From assembly GCA_029266945.1 (NCBI GenBank), contig JARIED010000010.1:1-63938 (forward strand): a DNA stretch of 63,938 bases, read 5' to 3'. This DNA comes from Slackia sp. GTDB taxonomy: Bacteria > Actinomycetota > Coriobacteriia > Coriobacteriales > Eggerthellaceae. The translations under genes and the position numbers were made by a program. Shown here in pieces: positions 25,084 through 35,302 of the stretch. Position 1 is the stretch's first letter. Each line of letters starts with the position of its first letter. The notes under the pieces are model-generated. The model saw nothing but the letters and a program-made list of their open reading frames with translations. It ran no database searches and had not been told where the DNA came from.

Positions 25084-26238
25084 TGGCGGACGCCATGATG
25101 ACGCTCGGTAGAATCGCGCAGGGCTAGGATGCGATTATCGCGTCGGTCGATTGCGCCGAGCCGTCGCTGCGCAAACACGTTCTGGATATGGGCCTGACGC
25201 TCGGCACCGAGGTGACGTTCGTCAAGTGCGCTCCGATGGGCGATCCCATGGAGGTGCGCCTGCGCGGCTACGAGCTGATGCTGCGCAAGGAGGACGCCGC
25301 GCGTATCAAGGTGCGCGACGTGCATGCCGCGCACAACCTGCGTCGCGTCAATCCCGCGCAGCGCGATACCGTGCATCCCGGCAAGGGCGAGTCAAAATCG
25401 TTCCGCTCGCGCGCCGACGAGCGGGCCAAAGCGGCCGATGCGCCGCTGACCTTCGCGTTGGCGGGCAATCAGAACTGCGGCAAGATCACGTTGTTCAATC
25501 AGCTCACGGGATCGAACCAGCACGTGGGCAACTTCCCGGGCGTCACGGTGACGCGCAAAGACGGCACCATCCGCAAGCACGACGAGGCCACGGTGGTCGA
25601 CCTGCCCGGCATCTATTCGCTTTCGCCCTACACGGGCGAAGAGGTGGTCACGCGCGAATTCCTGATCGGCGAAGCGCCCGATGCGATCATCAACATCGTC
25701 GACGCCACCAACATCGAGCGCAATCTGTACCTGACGCTGCAGCTTATGGAGCTCGATATTCCCATGGCGCTCGCGCTCAACATTATGGACGAGGTCACGG
25801 CCAACGGCGGCACGGTGGACATCAACGCGCTTGAAGATCTGGTTTCTGCAGACCTTCGACCTGCGCCTCAACGTGACGGCCGATTCGGCCGACAGCTTGC
25901 TCGCCATGCTGGGCGGTCTGATCGCGCCGGTGTTCGCGCCGCTCGGCTTCGGCGATTGGCAGGCTTCGACGGCGCTGGTCACGGTCTTCGTGGCCAAGGA
26001 AAGCGTTGACGGTGCTGCTGGGAAGCGATTCGGCCATCACGAGCCTGTTCACGCCCCTGACCGCGTTCGTCTTCTTGACGTTCGCACTGCCGTACACGCC
26101 TTGCGTCGCCGCCATCGCGGCTGTGAAAAACGAGCTGGCGTGAAAAGCGCGGTTGCAGTGGCGTTGATGCAGTGCGGCGTGGCGGGGGTCGCGGCCTTCG
26201 TCGTGAAGGCGGTCGGCACGTTGGTCGGCCTTGCGTAG
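25083..26238 (+). pseudogene. Decayed feoA-feoB fusion (ferrous iron importer)
   Basis: Starts ATG 25083 overlapping the previous stop. A FeoA (SH3-like) part is cut by TAG at 25125-25127 but continues in the same frame (SLRKHVLDMGLTLGTEV). The FeoB GTPase follows directly (GNQNCGKITLFN, HVGNFPGVTV, DLPGIYSLSP, NIMDE). The P-loop has Ile where Thr/Ser is required. Near 25840 the frame jumps and about 400 residues of membrane domain are missing. FeoB C-terminal pieces follow in alternating frames (APLGFGDWQAS, then LTAFVFLTFALPYTPCVAA, then QCGVAGVAAFVVK). At least one nonsense, one large deletion and three frame changes: not functional. Confidence 0.92.
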
Positions 26239-26310
26239 GACGTCCCGGCGTCGTTCGTTATCGGGAATGCAACGGATGCCGACGCGCGAGGTTGCGCCAC
26301 ATGTCGCGAC

Positions 26311-26316
26311 TATAAT
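26311..26316 (+). promoter_or_regulatory. -10 box of the ABC exporter operon
   Basis: Perfect TATAAT 98 nt before the ATP-binding subunit ATG. The -35 region is unclear. It lies in the 175-bp gap after the feoAB remnant, which shows nothing else. Confidence 0.5.
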
Positions 26317-26413
26317 GAGGGAAAACGGAAAGCCCGCGTCCGGTGTTCGCTTCCGCGCATGAAGCGGTTTCGCCGCGGGCTCCGACCCGATTCTATAGAC
26401 GGAGCGTGTTGCC

Positions 26414-27115
<702 letters not shown>

Positions 27116-27118
27116 GCC

Positions 27119-30100
27119 ATGAAAAGCGTTTTCAACAAGGGAGTCCAGCGGTCCATCGCCCATTCGCTCGGGCGCTTTCTCGCTATTGCCGTGATCGCGG
27201 CGCTCGGCACGGGCTTTTATGCGGGCCTGCGCATGACGGGTCCCGACATGCGCCTGGCGGCCGACCGCTATTTCGACGGCACCAAGATGGCCGACCTGCG
27301 CGTGGTTTCCACGCTGGGCCTGGATGACGAAAGCATCGACACGCTGCGCGGCATCGAAGGCGTGCAGGGCGTCATGCCCGCTCGCGAGGTGGACGTGCTG
27401 GCCACGGTGGACGACGTGCAATACACCATGCGCGTCCAGTCGTTCGACGCCGACGCCGCCCGCGCCTCCGACACGTCCGACGGCGAGCATGCCGTTTCCT
27501 CCGACGAATCGTATCTGAACAGGCCGATCCTGGTCGAAGGCACGTGGCCCGAAGGTCCCGACGAGTGCGTGCTGACCGCCGACGTGGTGATGGATAGCGA
27601 CGTGTCGGTAGGCGATACCGTGAAGGTGCTCGAAGGCACGCAGGATATCGACGACACGCTGGCTTCGCGCGAATACACGGTAACGGGCTTCGTGCGCTGC
27701 TCGTATTACGCATCGCCGACCAGTCTGGGCACTACGTCGCTGGGCAGCGGCGCCCTCGAGCAGGTGGCGTTCGTCGACGATGTGGGCTTTTCTTCCGACA
27801 CTCCGTACAGCGAGGCTTTCGTTTCGGTGGCGGGCGCTTCCGATGAAATGGCGGGAAGCGAGGAATACCAGGCGAAGGTCGACCAGGTGGCGCAGCGTGT
27901 CGAGGACGCGGGCCTCGGCGCCGCTCGTTTGGCCGACGTGAAGGCCGAAGCCCAGGCCGAGCTCGATGAGAAGCGCGCCGAATACGAGTCCGAGCGCGCC
28001 GATGCCGAAAGCAAGCTTGCCGACGGTGCGGCCGAGCTCGGCGAAGCGCGTGTGCAGCTCGACGAGGCCGCCGCCAAGATAGAAAGCGGCCAGGCCGATC
28101 TTGACGCCGCCGCCGACACGATTGCTTCGAGCGAGCGCGACCTTGCCGCCGGCCAGGCGTCGTACGAGGAAGGCCGCGCCGAGCTGGCGCAGCGCCGTGC
28201 TGACGCTGAAGCGCAGCTGGCCGCCGCGCAGGCGCGGATCGACGACGCGCAGGCGCAATACGACCGGGCCGTGGCGTTGCGCGGCGAGCTTTCCGCGCAG
28301 CTCGACCAGGCGCTTTCCGGCCTGGGGCAGGTCGATGCGGCCATAGCCGAGAACATGCCCGCGATCGACCAGGGCATCGCGCAGGCGCAGGGCGCGGTCG
28401 ACGCCGTTCAGGCGCAGATCGACGCGCTCGATCCGGGCGCGCCCGGATACGCCGAACAGCTGGCCGCCTTGCAGGCGCAGTGCGCGCAGGCCCAGGGCAT
28501 GCTCGACGAGCTGCGGGGCTGCAAAGACGCGCTGCTCGCCCAGCGTGTGCAGCTTGCGGGCGCGGTCGAGCAGCTGAAGGCGGGCATCGCGCAGATCGAC
28601 GCCCAGACCGCAGGCGTGTCCGAGCAGCTTTTCGCCGCGCGCGCCGAGCTTGCCGCCCAGCGCGGCACAGCCGAAGAGGGCTTCGCCGCCGCGCAGCAGC
28701 AGCTCGACGCCGCAGCCGCCGCGCTTGCAAGCGGCCGCGCGCAGCTCGAATCGGGCAAGGGCTCGTATGCAGCAGGCGTCGCCGAGCTTGCCGACGGCAG
28801 GGCCGAATACGGCGAAGGCCTGGCGTCCTACGAAGGGGGCAAGGTCGAATACGACGAGCAGAAGGCCGACGCCGAGGTGCAGTTCGCCGATGCCGAAAAG
28901 CAGCTGGCGGAAGCCCAGAAGAAGGTCGACGAGCTGGAGGCTCCTGAAATCCTCGTGCTCGACCGTTCGAAGAACATGGGCGCCGAAAGCTTCAAATCCG
29001 ACGCGGGCCGCATCGACCGCATCGCCATGGTGTTCCCGTTCATCTTCTTCCTGGTGGCGGCCTTGGTGTCGCTTACCACCATGACGCGCATGGTGGAAGA
29101 GGAGCGCGTGCTGATCGGCACCTACAAGGCGCTCGGTTACAGCAACGCGCGCATCATTTCGAAATACCTGGTGTATGCGGCGGTGGCCAGCGGCGTGGGC
29201 GCGCTCGTGGGCATCGTGGCGCTTTCGCTGTTCCTGCCGTACTTCATCATGAACGCGTACGCGATCGTCTACGCGGTGCCGCCGCGCCCCGTGCCGATCG
29301 ACCCGGGCATCGCGCTGCTTTCGGCGGGCCTCGGCGTGGGCATCACGCTTGCCGCCACCTGGTTCGCGGCCGCATCGACCCTGCGCGAGACGCCGGCGTC
29401 GCTCATGCTGCCGCGCGCGCCGAAGGCGGGCAAGCGCATCCTGCTCGAGCGCGTCAAGCCGCTGTGGAGTCGCATGTCGTTCTCGTGGAAGGTCACGTCG
29501 CGCAACATCTTCCGCTACAAGCGCCGCTTCTTCATGGCGATCGTGGGCATCGCGGGCTGCACGGCGCTGCTGCTGACGGGCCTCGGCCTGCAAAACGCCA
29601 TCAACGACATCATCGACAAGCAGTTCGGCGAGATCTATCACTACAACATGGTGGTGCGCGAGGCCGACGACGTGTCCGACGAAGATGCGTTCGAGGTGGA
29701 GGGCATTCTGGCCTCGGGCGAAGGCGCCGCGTACACGGCGGCCCATACCGAGAACATGCTGGCCGCCCGCGTGGACGACCCCGACGGCGAGCATCAGCGC
29801 TTCGAGCTGATCGTGCCTGAGGATCCGGCCGACTTCGCGACATATGTCACCATGCGCGAGCGCCTGGGCCACGACTCGATCGACCTTGCCGACAACGGCG
29901 TGGTGATCAGCGAGAAGCTGGCGATCGAGCTCGACCTTGAAAAGGGCGACCCCGTTTTGCTCTTCGGCGAAGACGCGGTGGGCAACGCCACCGGCGCAGG
30001 GCGCGAAACGCGCGTGGCGGGCATCATGGAGAACTATGTGAGCCAGTACGCGTTCATCACGCCGCGCGGCTTCGATGCGCTGGTCGGCGAAGAGCCCGCC

Positions 30101-30643
30101 TACACGACGGTCTATGCGAAGGCGACCGAAGACGAGATGCAGCGCGCGGAGCTTTCCGACGAGCTGCTAGCGATCGACGGCGTGAAGACCGTGGGATTCA
30201 ACGACGAGACGATCGAGTCGTATCGCACCATGCTCAAGAGCGTCGATGCGGTGGTAGTGGTTTTGGTGATCGCGGCGGCGGCTTTGGCGTTCGTGGTTCT
30301 GTACAACCTGACCAACATCAACATCACCGAGCGTCAGCGCGAGATCGCCACGCTCAAGGTGCTCGGCTTCAACGCGCGCGAGGTGAACGCGTACATCTAT
30401 CGCGAAACGCTGCTGCTTTCGGCGATAGGCGCGCTTGTCGGCTGCGTCCTGGGCGTGTTCATGGAGGGCTTCGTGGTGGTGACCGCCGAAGTCGACCAGG
30501 TGATGTTCGGCCGCGCCATCCATGCGATGAGCTTCGTCATCGCCTTCGCGCTCACGATGCTCTTTTCGGTGCTCGTGACGCTGTTCATGCGCAAGAAGCT
30601 TTCCGGCATCGACATGGTGGAAAGCCTGAAATCGGTCGAGTAG
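27119..30643 (+). CDS. FtsX-like ABC permease with long coiled-coil insert
   Basis: 1174 aa. An N-terminal helix (FLAIAVIAALGTGFYAGLRM) is followed by a periplasm-type core domain (to about 270). Then comes a coiled coil, roughly residues 275-612, rich in Ala, Glu, Gln and Asp with heptad-like repeats. The first FtsX domain (three helices from about 628) and the second (about 1030-1160, ending MRKKLSGIDMVESLKSVE) complete a MacB-type permease with everything on one chain. The extracellular coiled coil suggests contact with the wall or a partner protein; cargo unknown. Start ATG 27119; RBS weak, probably coupled to the ATPase gene. Followed by a strong terminator. Confidence 0.9.
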   Translation: MKSVFNKGVQRSIAHSLGRFLAIAVIAALGTGFYAGLRMTGPDMRLAADRYFDGTKMADLRVVSTLGLDDESIDTLRGIEGVQGVMPAREVDVLATVDDVQYTMRVQSFDADAARASDTSDGEHAVSSDESYLNRPILVEGTWPEGPDECVLTADVVMDSDVSVGDTVKVLEGTQDIDDTLASREYTVTGFVRCSYYASPTSLGTTSLGSGALEQVAFVDDVGFSSDTPYSEAFVSVAGASDEMAGSEEYQAKVDQVAQRVEDAGLGAARLADVKAEAQAELDEKRAEYESERADAESKLADGAAELGEARVQLDEAAAKIESGQADLDAAADTIASSERDLAAGQASYEEGRAELAQRRADAEAQLAAAQARIDDAQAQYDRAVALRGELSAQLDQALSGLGQVDAAIAENMPAIDQGIAQAQGAVDAVQAQIDALDPGAPGYAEQLAALQAQCAQAQGMLDELRGCKDALLAQRVQLAGAVEQLKAGIAQIDAQTAGVSEQLFAARAELAAQRGTAEEGFAAAQQQLDAAAAALASGRAQLESGKGSYAAGVAELADGRAEYGEGLASYEGGKVEYDEQKADAEVQFADAEKQLAEAQKKVDELEAPEILVLDRSKNMGAESFKSDAGRIDRIAMVFPFIFFLVAALVSLTTMTRMVEEERVLIGTYKALGYSNARIISKYLVYAAVASGVGALVGIVALSLFLPYFIMNAYAIVYAVPPRPVPIDPGIALLSAGLGVGITLAATWFAAASTLRETPASLMLPRAPKAGKRILLERVKPLWSRMSFSWKVTSRNIFRYKRRFFMAIVGIAGCTALLLTGLGLQNAINDIIDKQFGEIYHYNMVVREADDVSDEDAFEVEGILASGEGAAYTAAHTENMLAARVDDPDGEHQRFELIVPEDPADFATYVTMRERLGHDSIDLADNGVVISEKLAIELDLEKGDPVLLFGEDAVGNATGAGRETRVAGIMENYVSQYAFITPRGFDALVGEEPAYTTVYAKATEDEMQRAELSDELLAIDGVKTVGFNDETIESYRTMLKSVDAVVVVLVIAAAALAFVVLYNLTNINITERQREIATLKVLGFNAREVNAYIYRETLLLSAIGALVGCVLGVFMEGFVVVTAEVDQVMFGRAIHAMSFVIAFALTMLFSVLVTLFMRKKLSGIDMVESLKSVE

Positions 30644-30646
30644 CGA

Positions 30647-30673
30647 AAGGCGGCCTTCGGGCCGCCTTTTTTT
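30647..30673 (+). terminator. Strong terminator after ABC operon
   Basis: AAGGCGGCC / GGCCGCCTT with TTCG tetraloop and seven Ts in all. Nearly the same 35 bases recur at 31643-31681. Confidence 0.92.
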
Positions 30674-30798
30674 GTTGCCTGCTTCACATTGCCGTCGACG
30701 GTTCGAGCTTATGGCGGATCGCCCTTCTCGGCGAGGCGGCGTGCTATGCTGCTTGCTGTTTTGCACGGTGCGGGCATCCGCGTGGGGAAGGGGTCGGC

Positions 30799-31632
30799 GT
30801 GAATATTCGGTCGCGTTATCTCGATCAGACGGCGCAGCAGGTGGTTGCCGATTATTGCTCATGGTTGCGTAAGACGCGCGCCCTTGCGATTTTTGCTGCG
30901 GTGGTTCTCGGCGTGGCGGCTATCGCGTTCGTGTTCATCGGGTCTATGGCGGCTTACTTCGTCTGCCTTGCTGCGATCTTGGCCATTGCGTGGCTGCTCA
31001 GGTCGAAGATAGGAAGGCGTTTTCGCGGCCTACTCGATATTTTGGGGTCGGATTGCGACGCCGAGAAATATCGCGAGGTGATCGAAGGCATAGCGCAGCG
31101 AGATATCAAGCAGCGTTCGAAGGGCGCGTGTTTGACCGAACTCGCACTGGCCTACTACCATGCGGGCCGCCCGATCGATGCCTTGCAGCTTCTTTCGCAG
31201 GTTTCGTTCAAGTCGCCCAAGAACATCCTCTGGATCCGCACGTTCAACGTGGAGGCCATCGCCCGCAACGCTGCGGGCGATATCGCAGGGCGTGACGTCG
31301 CTTTGGGCCGTATCGCGGCGTTTCGCGAGGGCGCGTCCGTCAATTCGCCGAAGCGTGCGGTCGTCGACGACATCCTGCTCGGGCTGAACGTTCAGTTCCG
31401 CGCGCCCGAGCAGTGGGGTGCGGCCGACCTTGATTACATGCGCAAAAGCGCAGCGACCGCCGATTCGCGTTTGACGTGGGTATCGTGGGAAGTTTGCGAG
31501 GCCGAATATCATCTGACGCATGGAAACGCGCAGGAAGCGGCGGCTCTTTTGGACAAAGTGTCGGAAGGCCCTCTCACGCCTCGCGCCGCAGCGAACATCG
31601 AGCGTCTTCGTGCGCGCCTTTATGCCGATTAG
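30799..31632 (+). CDS. Membrane protein with TPR-like domain, function unknown
   Basis: 277 aa. Two adjacent N-terminal helices (residues about 29-70: ALAIFAAVVLGVAAIAFVFI and YFVCLAAILAIAWLL) anchor a cytoplasmic alpha-helical domain. Its repeats (LTELALAYYHAGRPIDALQLL, and CEAEYHLTHGNAQEAAALL) look like tetratricopeptide units. Such domains are protein scaffolds; I do not recognise a specific family. Start GTG 30799 behind GGGAAGGGG. Monocistronic: terminators lie on both sides. Confidence 0.7.
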   Translation: MNIRSRYLDQTAQQVVADYCSWLRKTRALAIFAAVVLGVAAIAFVFIGSMAAYFVCLAAILAIAWLLRSKIGRRFRGLLDILGSDCDAEKYREVIEGIAQRDIKQRSKGACLTELALAYYHAGRPIDALQLLSQVSFKSPKNILWIRTFNVEAIARNAAGDIAGRDVALGRIAAFREGASVNSPKRAVVDDILLGLNVQFRAPEQWGAADLDYMRKSAATADSRLTWVSWEVCEAEYHLTHGNAQEAAALLDKVSEGPLTPRAAANIERLRARLYAD

Positions 31633-31650
31633 CCGATGCGACTGTAGCGA

Positions 31651-31676
31651 AAGGCGGCCTTCGGGCCGCCTTTTTG
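31651..31676 (+). terminator. Terminator, copy of the one at 30647
   Basis: Same AAGGCGGCC-TTCG-GGCCGCCTT hairpin with five Ts and the same TAGCGA in front and GTTGCC behind. Confidence 0.9.
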
Positions 31677-31819
31677 TTGCCGCGTTCGGGCGGACGTGGC
31701 CGAGGGAAAATACGAGTTCGTTTTCGCTCACGTTCCTCGCCACGTTGCTTTCTTCGAGGTCTAGAGAACGGCTCGTGCTCGCCGGCTTGTTTTTGCCCGA
31801 GGCCTCGTCCTTGCGCCGG

Positions 31820-32758
31820 TTATTTTCCCGCGAGTGTCATCTGCCTTCGGTGCAGGATGCTTTCAGCGGACATGAGCGCGATGCCGGTCCAGACCAGCGC
31901 GAAGCACACGCCGTGGGCGAAGGTGAATGCCTCGCCGAAAAACGACACGGCCAGGATCAGCGCGATGGTGGGGCTGACGTACTGCAGGAAGCCGATGATC
32001 ACCATGGGCACGCGGTTGGCCGCGGCCGAATACAGCAGCAGCGGAATGGCGGTGAGCACGCCCGCGAACACCATGAGGAAGCTCTCCCAGGGCTGCGACG
32101 TGACGGCCATGGGGTCGGGCGTGGCGGGCACCAGGTCCCACAGCGCGGGCATCAGGGTGCCTGCGCCGAAGATCATGCCGCCCAGGATGCCCGTGATCGC
32201 CGATTCCAAGGCCATGCCGGGAAGCGCGGGGTAGCCCGCCTTCTTCTTCACGGCGCCGTAAGCCGAAAACGAAAGCGCCAGCGCGAACGAAATCCAGATC
32301 GCGCCGCCGTTCATGGCGATGAAGGACGTCACGCCTACGGCGGCCAGACCGAACGCTACCTTCTGCATGCGCGTCAGGCGCTCGTGGAACACGATCAGGC
32401 CGAACAGGATGTTGAACAGCGGGCACAGATAGTAGCCGATGCTGGTTTCGAGCAAATGACCGCTGTTGGCGGCCCAGATGTAGACGCCCCAGTTCGCCGA
32501 CGTCAGGACGGCCGACGTGACGAAGGTGGCCAGCGCCTTCGGGTCGCGCAGCAGGTATAAGAAGCGCGTGCGCTTGACGAACGAACACAGAAGCACGATG
32601 AACACGCACGACCACACCATGCGGCAGGTCAGTACGAGCAGCGCCGATTCGCCCGAAAGCAGCCGCCAATACAGGCACATGAAGCCCCACATGACCTGGC
32701 ATCCCAGGGCTTCCAGAAATCCTGTTCGGTCGAGCGTCTCTCGCTGTTCGTCGGTCAA
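31820..32758 (-). CDS. rarD: RarD-type EamA transporter
   Basis: 312-aa, ten-helix membrane protein of the RarD branch of the DMT superfamily: LGCQVMWGFMCLYWRLL opening, NWGVYIWAANSGHLLETSIG in helix 4 and IGFLQYVSPTIALILAV near the end are characteristic. The first known member was named for chloramphenicol sensitivity; the true substrate is unclear. The start is decided by the ribosome site: GAAGGAG, 7 nt, TTG at 32758. The frame extends to 32776, but that would put the ribosome site inside the gene. Minus strand, 27 bp after the membrane protein gene that precedes it. Confidence 0.85.
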   Translation of the reverse strand: MTDEQRETLDRTGFLEALGCQVMWGFMCLYWRLLSGESALLVLTCRMVWSCVFIVLLCSFVKRTRFLYLLRDPKALATFVTSAVLTSANWGVYIWAANSGHLLETSIGYYLCPLFNILFGLIVFHERLTRMQKVAFGLAAVGVTSFIAMNGGAIWISFALALSFSAYGAVKKKAGYPALPGMALESAITGILGGMIFGAGTLMPALWDLVPATPDPMAVTSQPWESFLMVFAGVLTAIPLLLYSAAANRVPMVIIGFLQYVSPTIALILAVSFFGEAFTFAHGVCFALVWTGIALMSAESILHRRQMTLAGK

Positions 32759-32785
32759 GGCCGTGCTCCTTCGCAATGGCGGGAT

Positions 32786-33598
32786 TTACTTGATGGTGTT
32801 GCGCAGCTTGGGGATGAAGTGGGCGGCGAAGCTTTTCTTGTGGCCGCGGTTCTTCACGTAGATGAAGCCGATGATAGAAAACGTCACGGCGCCGATCAGG
32901 TTCACGAACAGGTCGGCCATGGAATCATACAGGCCGATATCCAGGTATCCGCCGGGAATGACCACGGTTTCGCCCGATGCCAGCATGATTTCGGTGCCTA
33001 CGATGCCGTCGACGGGGATGGCGATGTTGGTGTTCGTGGGGTCGAGCGTGACCGAGCTGAACGCGGTGACGACGGTGTCTTTCTGCATGTCGAAGCCCAC
33101 GACGACGTCCATGGTGTATTCGAAGAGCTCCCAGACGGCGCCTGCGGTCATAGAGAAGCAGAACGCGGTGATCGCCATGTAGATGGGAGCTAGCTGCAGG
33201 CTCGTGGCATGGCTGCGGTTGAGGATGTCGACCAGTGCGAACCCGATGCCTGCGGCCAAAAAGCCCCAGGTGGTATGCAGGATGGTGTCCCAGAAGGGAA
33301 TCTTGATATAGAAGGCGTCGATTTCGCCCAGGATTTCCGCGGCGAAGATGAAGCAGAGGATGATGCCCTCCAAGACGCTCGGAATTTCCACGGTGAAACG
33401 GCGCTCGAGCATGCTGGGGATCCAGAACAGGATGAACACCAGCAAGCAGAGCAACGCATGCTCGTAGCGCGCCTCGAAGATGGAGCGCACGAAGACGAGG
33501 GAGACGATGACGCACAAGATCACGTACAGGGCGAAGACGCCCGGTTTCTCCTTCGCCGCTTTGCGGGAGGTTTCTAGAAAGCGGGGCACGACGGGCAT
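32786..33598 (-). CDS. DUF2238/YjdF-like membrane protein
   Basis: 270 aa with about seven helices. It has the pattern of the YjdF/DUF2238 group: LEGIILCFIFAAEILGEI, FWDTILHTTWGFLAAGIGF with a conserved Asp and His in or near the membrane, AGAVWELFEYTMD, and MQKDT after the helix. An outside loop of about 50 residues is rich in Thr, Val and Ile before the last helix. No activity is established for the group to my knowledge. Start ATG 33598, 7 nt after AAAGGA. rarD follows 27 bp later on the same strand. Moderate confidence in the family name. Confidence 0.68.
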   Translation of the reverse strand: MPVVPRFLETSRKAAKEKPGVFALYVILCVIVSLVFVRSIFEARYEHALLCLLVFILFWIPSMLERRFTVEIPSVLEGIILCFIFAAEILGEIDAFYIKIPFWDTILHTTWGFLAAGIGFALVDILNRSHATSLQLAPIYMAITAFCFSMTAGAVWELFEYTMDVVVGFDMQKDTVVTAFSSVTLDPTNTNIAIPVDGIVGTEIMLASGETVVIPGGYLDIGLYDSMADLFVNLIGAVTFSIIGFIYVKNRGHKKSFAAHFIPKLRNTIK

Positions 33599-33773
33599 CG
33601 GGCATTCCTTTCGTCGCCAGGGGTTTTCGGTCGAGTACATGCAAGTATAGCGAATGGCGCCCCGCGCTGATCGACGGCTGCGCACCAGGCTTGTTCTTTT
33701 GCGAAAGGTTGTAAGCCGCGTCTTCGCTGTTGTCGCAGTCCTCATATCTTCATCGACATATACGTTCGCCGTC

Positions 33774-33853
33774 GCTTGTGGGTATTTTGCACCAAGCATA
33801 TAATCCTGCACCGTTTGGGGAACGAAATAGGCCGCTTGTGGTTATGCGCAAGC
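33774..33853. promoter_or_regulatory. Promoter with paired inverted repeats, HemW-like gene
   Basis: Promoter on the plus strand: TTGTGG (33776-33781), 17 bp, TATAAT (33799-33804). Two GCTTG...CAAGC inverted repeats lie exactly 60 bp apart (33774-33797 and 33834-33853), sharing GCTTGTGG and TAT. The first covers the -35 and spacer, the second lies after the start point. This arrangement suggests a dimeric regulator binding both sites. The rest of the 272-bp gap is empty. Confidence 0.5.
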
Positions 33854-33870
33854 AACGACGATAGGGTGTT

Positions 33871-35199
33871 ATGGTGATATCGGAACGAATACTGACTTCT
33901 CTTGTAAAAACGATGACAAAACGAACGCTGAGGCTGTCTCCTACGGAGGAGACGTTCATGCCGCCTGCCGAGCCGGGTCGCAAATACATGCTGTATCTGC
34001 ATGTGCCGTTTTGCGAGCGCCTGTGTCCGTACTGCAGCTTCAACCGCTACGTCTATCGCGAAGACGTGGCACGTGCGTACTTCGAGAACATGCGCAAAGA
34101 AATGCTCATGCTCAAAGATCTCGGCTACGACATCGAGAGCATCTATGTGGGCGGCGGCACGCCGACTGTGGAGATAGACGAGCTGTGCGAGACGCTTGAC
34201 CTTGCGCGCGATACGTTCGACATCAAGGAGGTGGCGTCGGAGACCAATCCGAACCACCTGGTACAGCCGTATCTGGACAAGATGAAGGGCCGCATCCAGC
34301 GCCTGTCCGTGGGCGTGCAGAGCTTCGATGACGAGCTGCTCAAGCAGATGGACCGCTACGAGAAATACGGCAGCGGCGATCAGATTATGGAGCGCATCGG
34401 CGAGGCCGTTTCGTATTTCGAATCGCTCAACGTGGATATGATCTTCAACTTCCCGTCGCAGACCGAGGAAATCCTTCATGCCGACTTGGAGAAGGTCGCC
34501 GCATGCGGTGCGCGCCAGACCACGTTCTCGCCGCTGTATGTGTCCAACGCCACCATGGGCAAGATGGCATCCACCTTGGGCGCCGTGGATTACGGCCGCG
34601 AATACCGTTACTACCGCCTGCTCGATGAGGCGCTGACGGGCGGCGACGTGCCGCGCTTCCGCCGCGAGACCATCTGGACGTTCAACCGTCTAGACGAACA
34701 GGGCCACGACGACCATGCGCTGCTGATCGACGAGTACCAGACCGCCTATGTGGCGTATCCCGCCATCGGCAGCGGCTCGATCACGCATCTCGGCAACAGC
34801 CTGTACGTGAACACCTTTAGCCTGCAGGAATACGACGACATGATCGGCGCGGGCCGCATGTCGATCATGGGCAAGACCACGCTGAGCAAGCACGACCTGA
34901 TGCGTTATCACTTCCTGCTGAACCTGTATCGCCTGCGCCTGGACAAGCACGCGTTCAAGGAGGAGTTCGGCTGCGGCATCGAGGCGGGCCTTCCCGCCGA
35001 AATGGCGTTTATGCGCCTCAACGGCGCTTTCGCGACTGACACGCCCGACGAGCTGACGCTGACCCCGAAGGGACGCTATCTGGTGTCGGTGATGTATCGC
35101 CAGTTCCTGAGCGGTATGAACAATCTGCGCGACCAGGCTCGCGCGGCGCTTTCGGGTCCTGAGCGCCAGTTGCTTTTCGGCGACGGAACGTGCGCATAG
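33871..35199 (+). CDS. HemW/HutW-like radical SAM protein
   Basis: 442-aa radical SAM protein of the oxygen-independent coproporphyrinogen oxidase family. The cluster motif is PFCERLCPYCSFN (CxxxCxxC), followed by SIYVGGGTPTVEID and RLSVGVQSFDDELL. True HemN needs further N-terminal residues that I do not see, so a heme chaperone (HemW) or heme-degrading (HutW/ChuW) role is more likely; sequence alone does not settle it. Start ATG 33871 with a weak AGGGTG; codons before residue 30 are poorly conserved in style, and the later ATG 33958 after GGAGGAGAC is a possible alternative start. Own promoter upstream. Confidence 0.82.
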   Translation: MVISERILTSLVKTMTKRTLRLSPTEETFMPPAEPGRKYMLYLHVPFCERLCPYCSFNRYVYREDVARAYFENMRKEMLMLKDLGYDIESIYVGGGTPTVEIDELCETLDLARDTFDIKEVASETNPNHLVQPYLDKMKGRIQRLSVGVQSFDDELLKQMDRYEKYGSGDQIMERIGEAVSYFESLNVDMIFNFPSQTEEILHADLEKVAACGARQTTFSPLYVSNATMGKMASTLGAVDYGREYRYYRLLDEALTGGDVPRFRRETIWTFNRLDEQGHDDHALLIDEYQTAYVAYPAIGSGSITHLGNSLYVNTFSLQEYDDMIGAGRMSIMGKTTLSKHDLMRYHFLLNLYRLRLDKHAFKEEFGCGIEAGLPAEMAFMRLNGAFATDTPDELTLTPKGRYLVSVMYRQFLSGMNNLRDQARAALSGPERQLLFGDGTCA

Positions 35200-35302
35200 C
35201 GCCTCGCCTGCGCGCCTCGGCGCGTCGATTCGGCCTCGGCGCGCCGGTTTTCTTGAGGGGCATGGAAGAGCGCGCGCTCTCGCGCATCGCGCCGCGAGCG
35301 GC

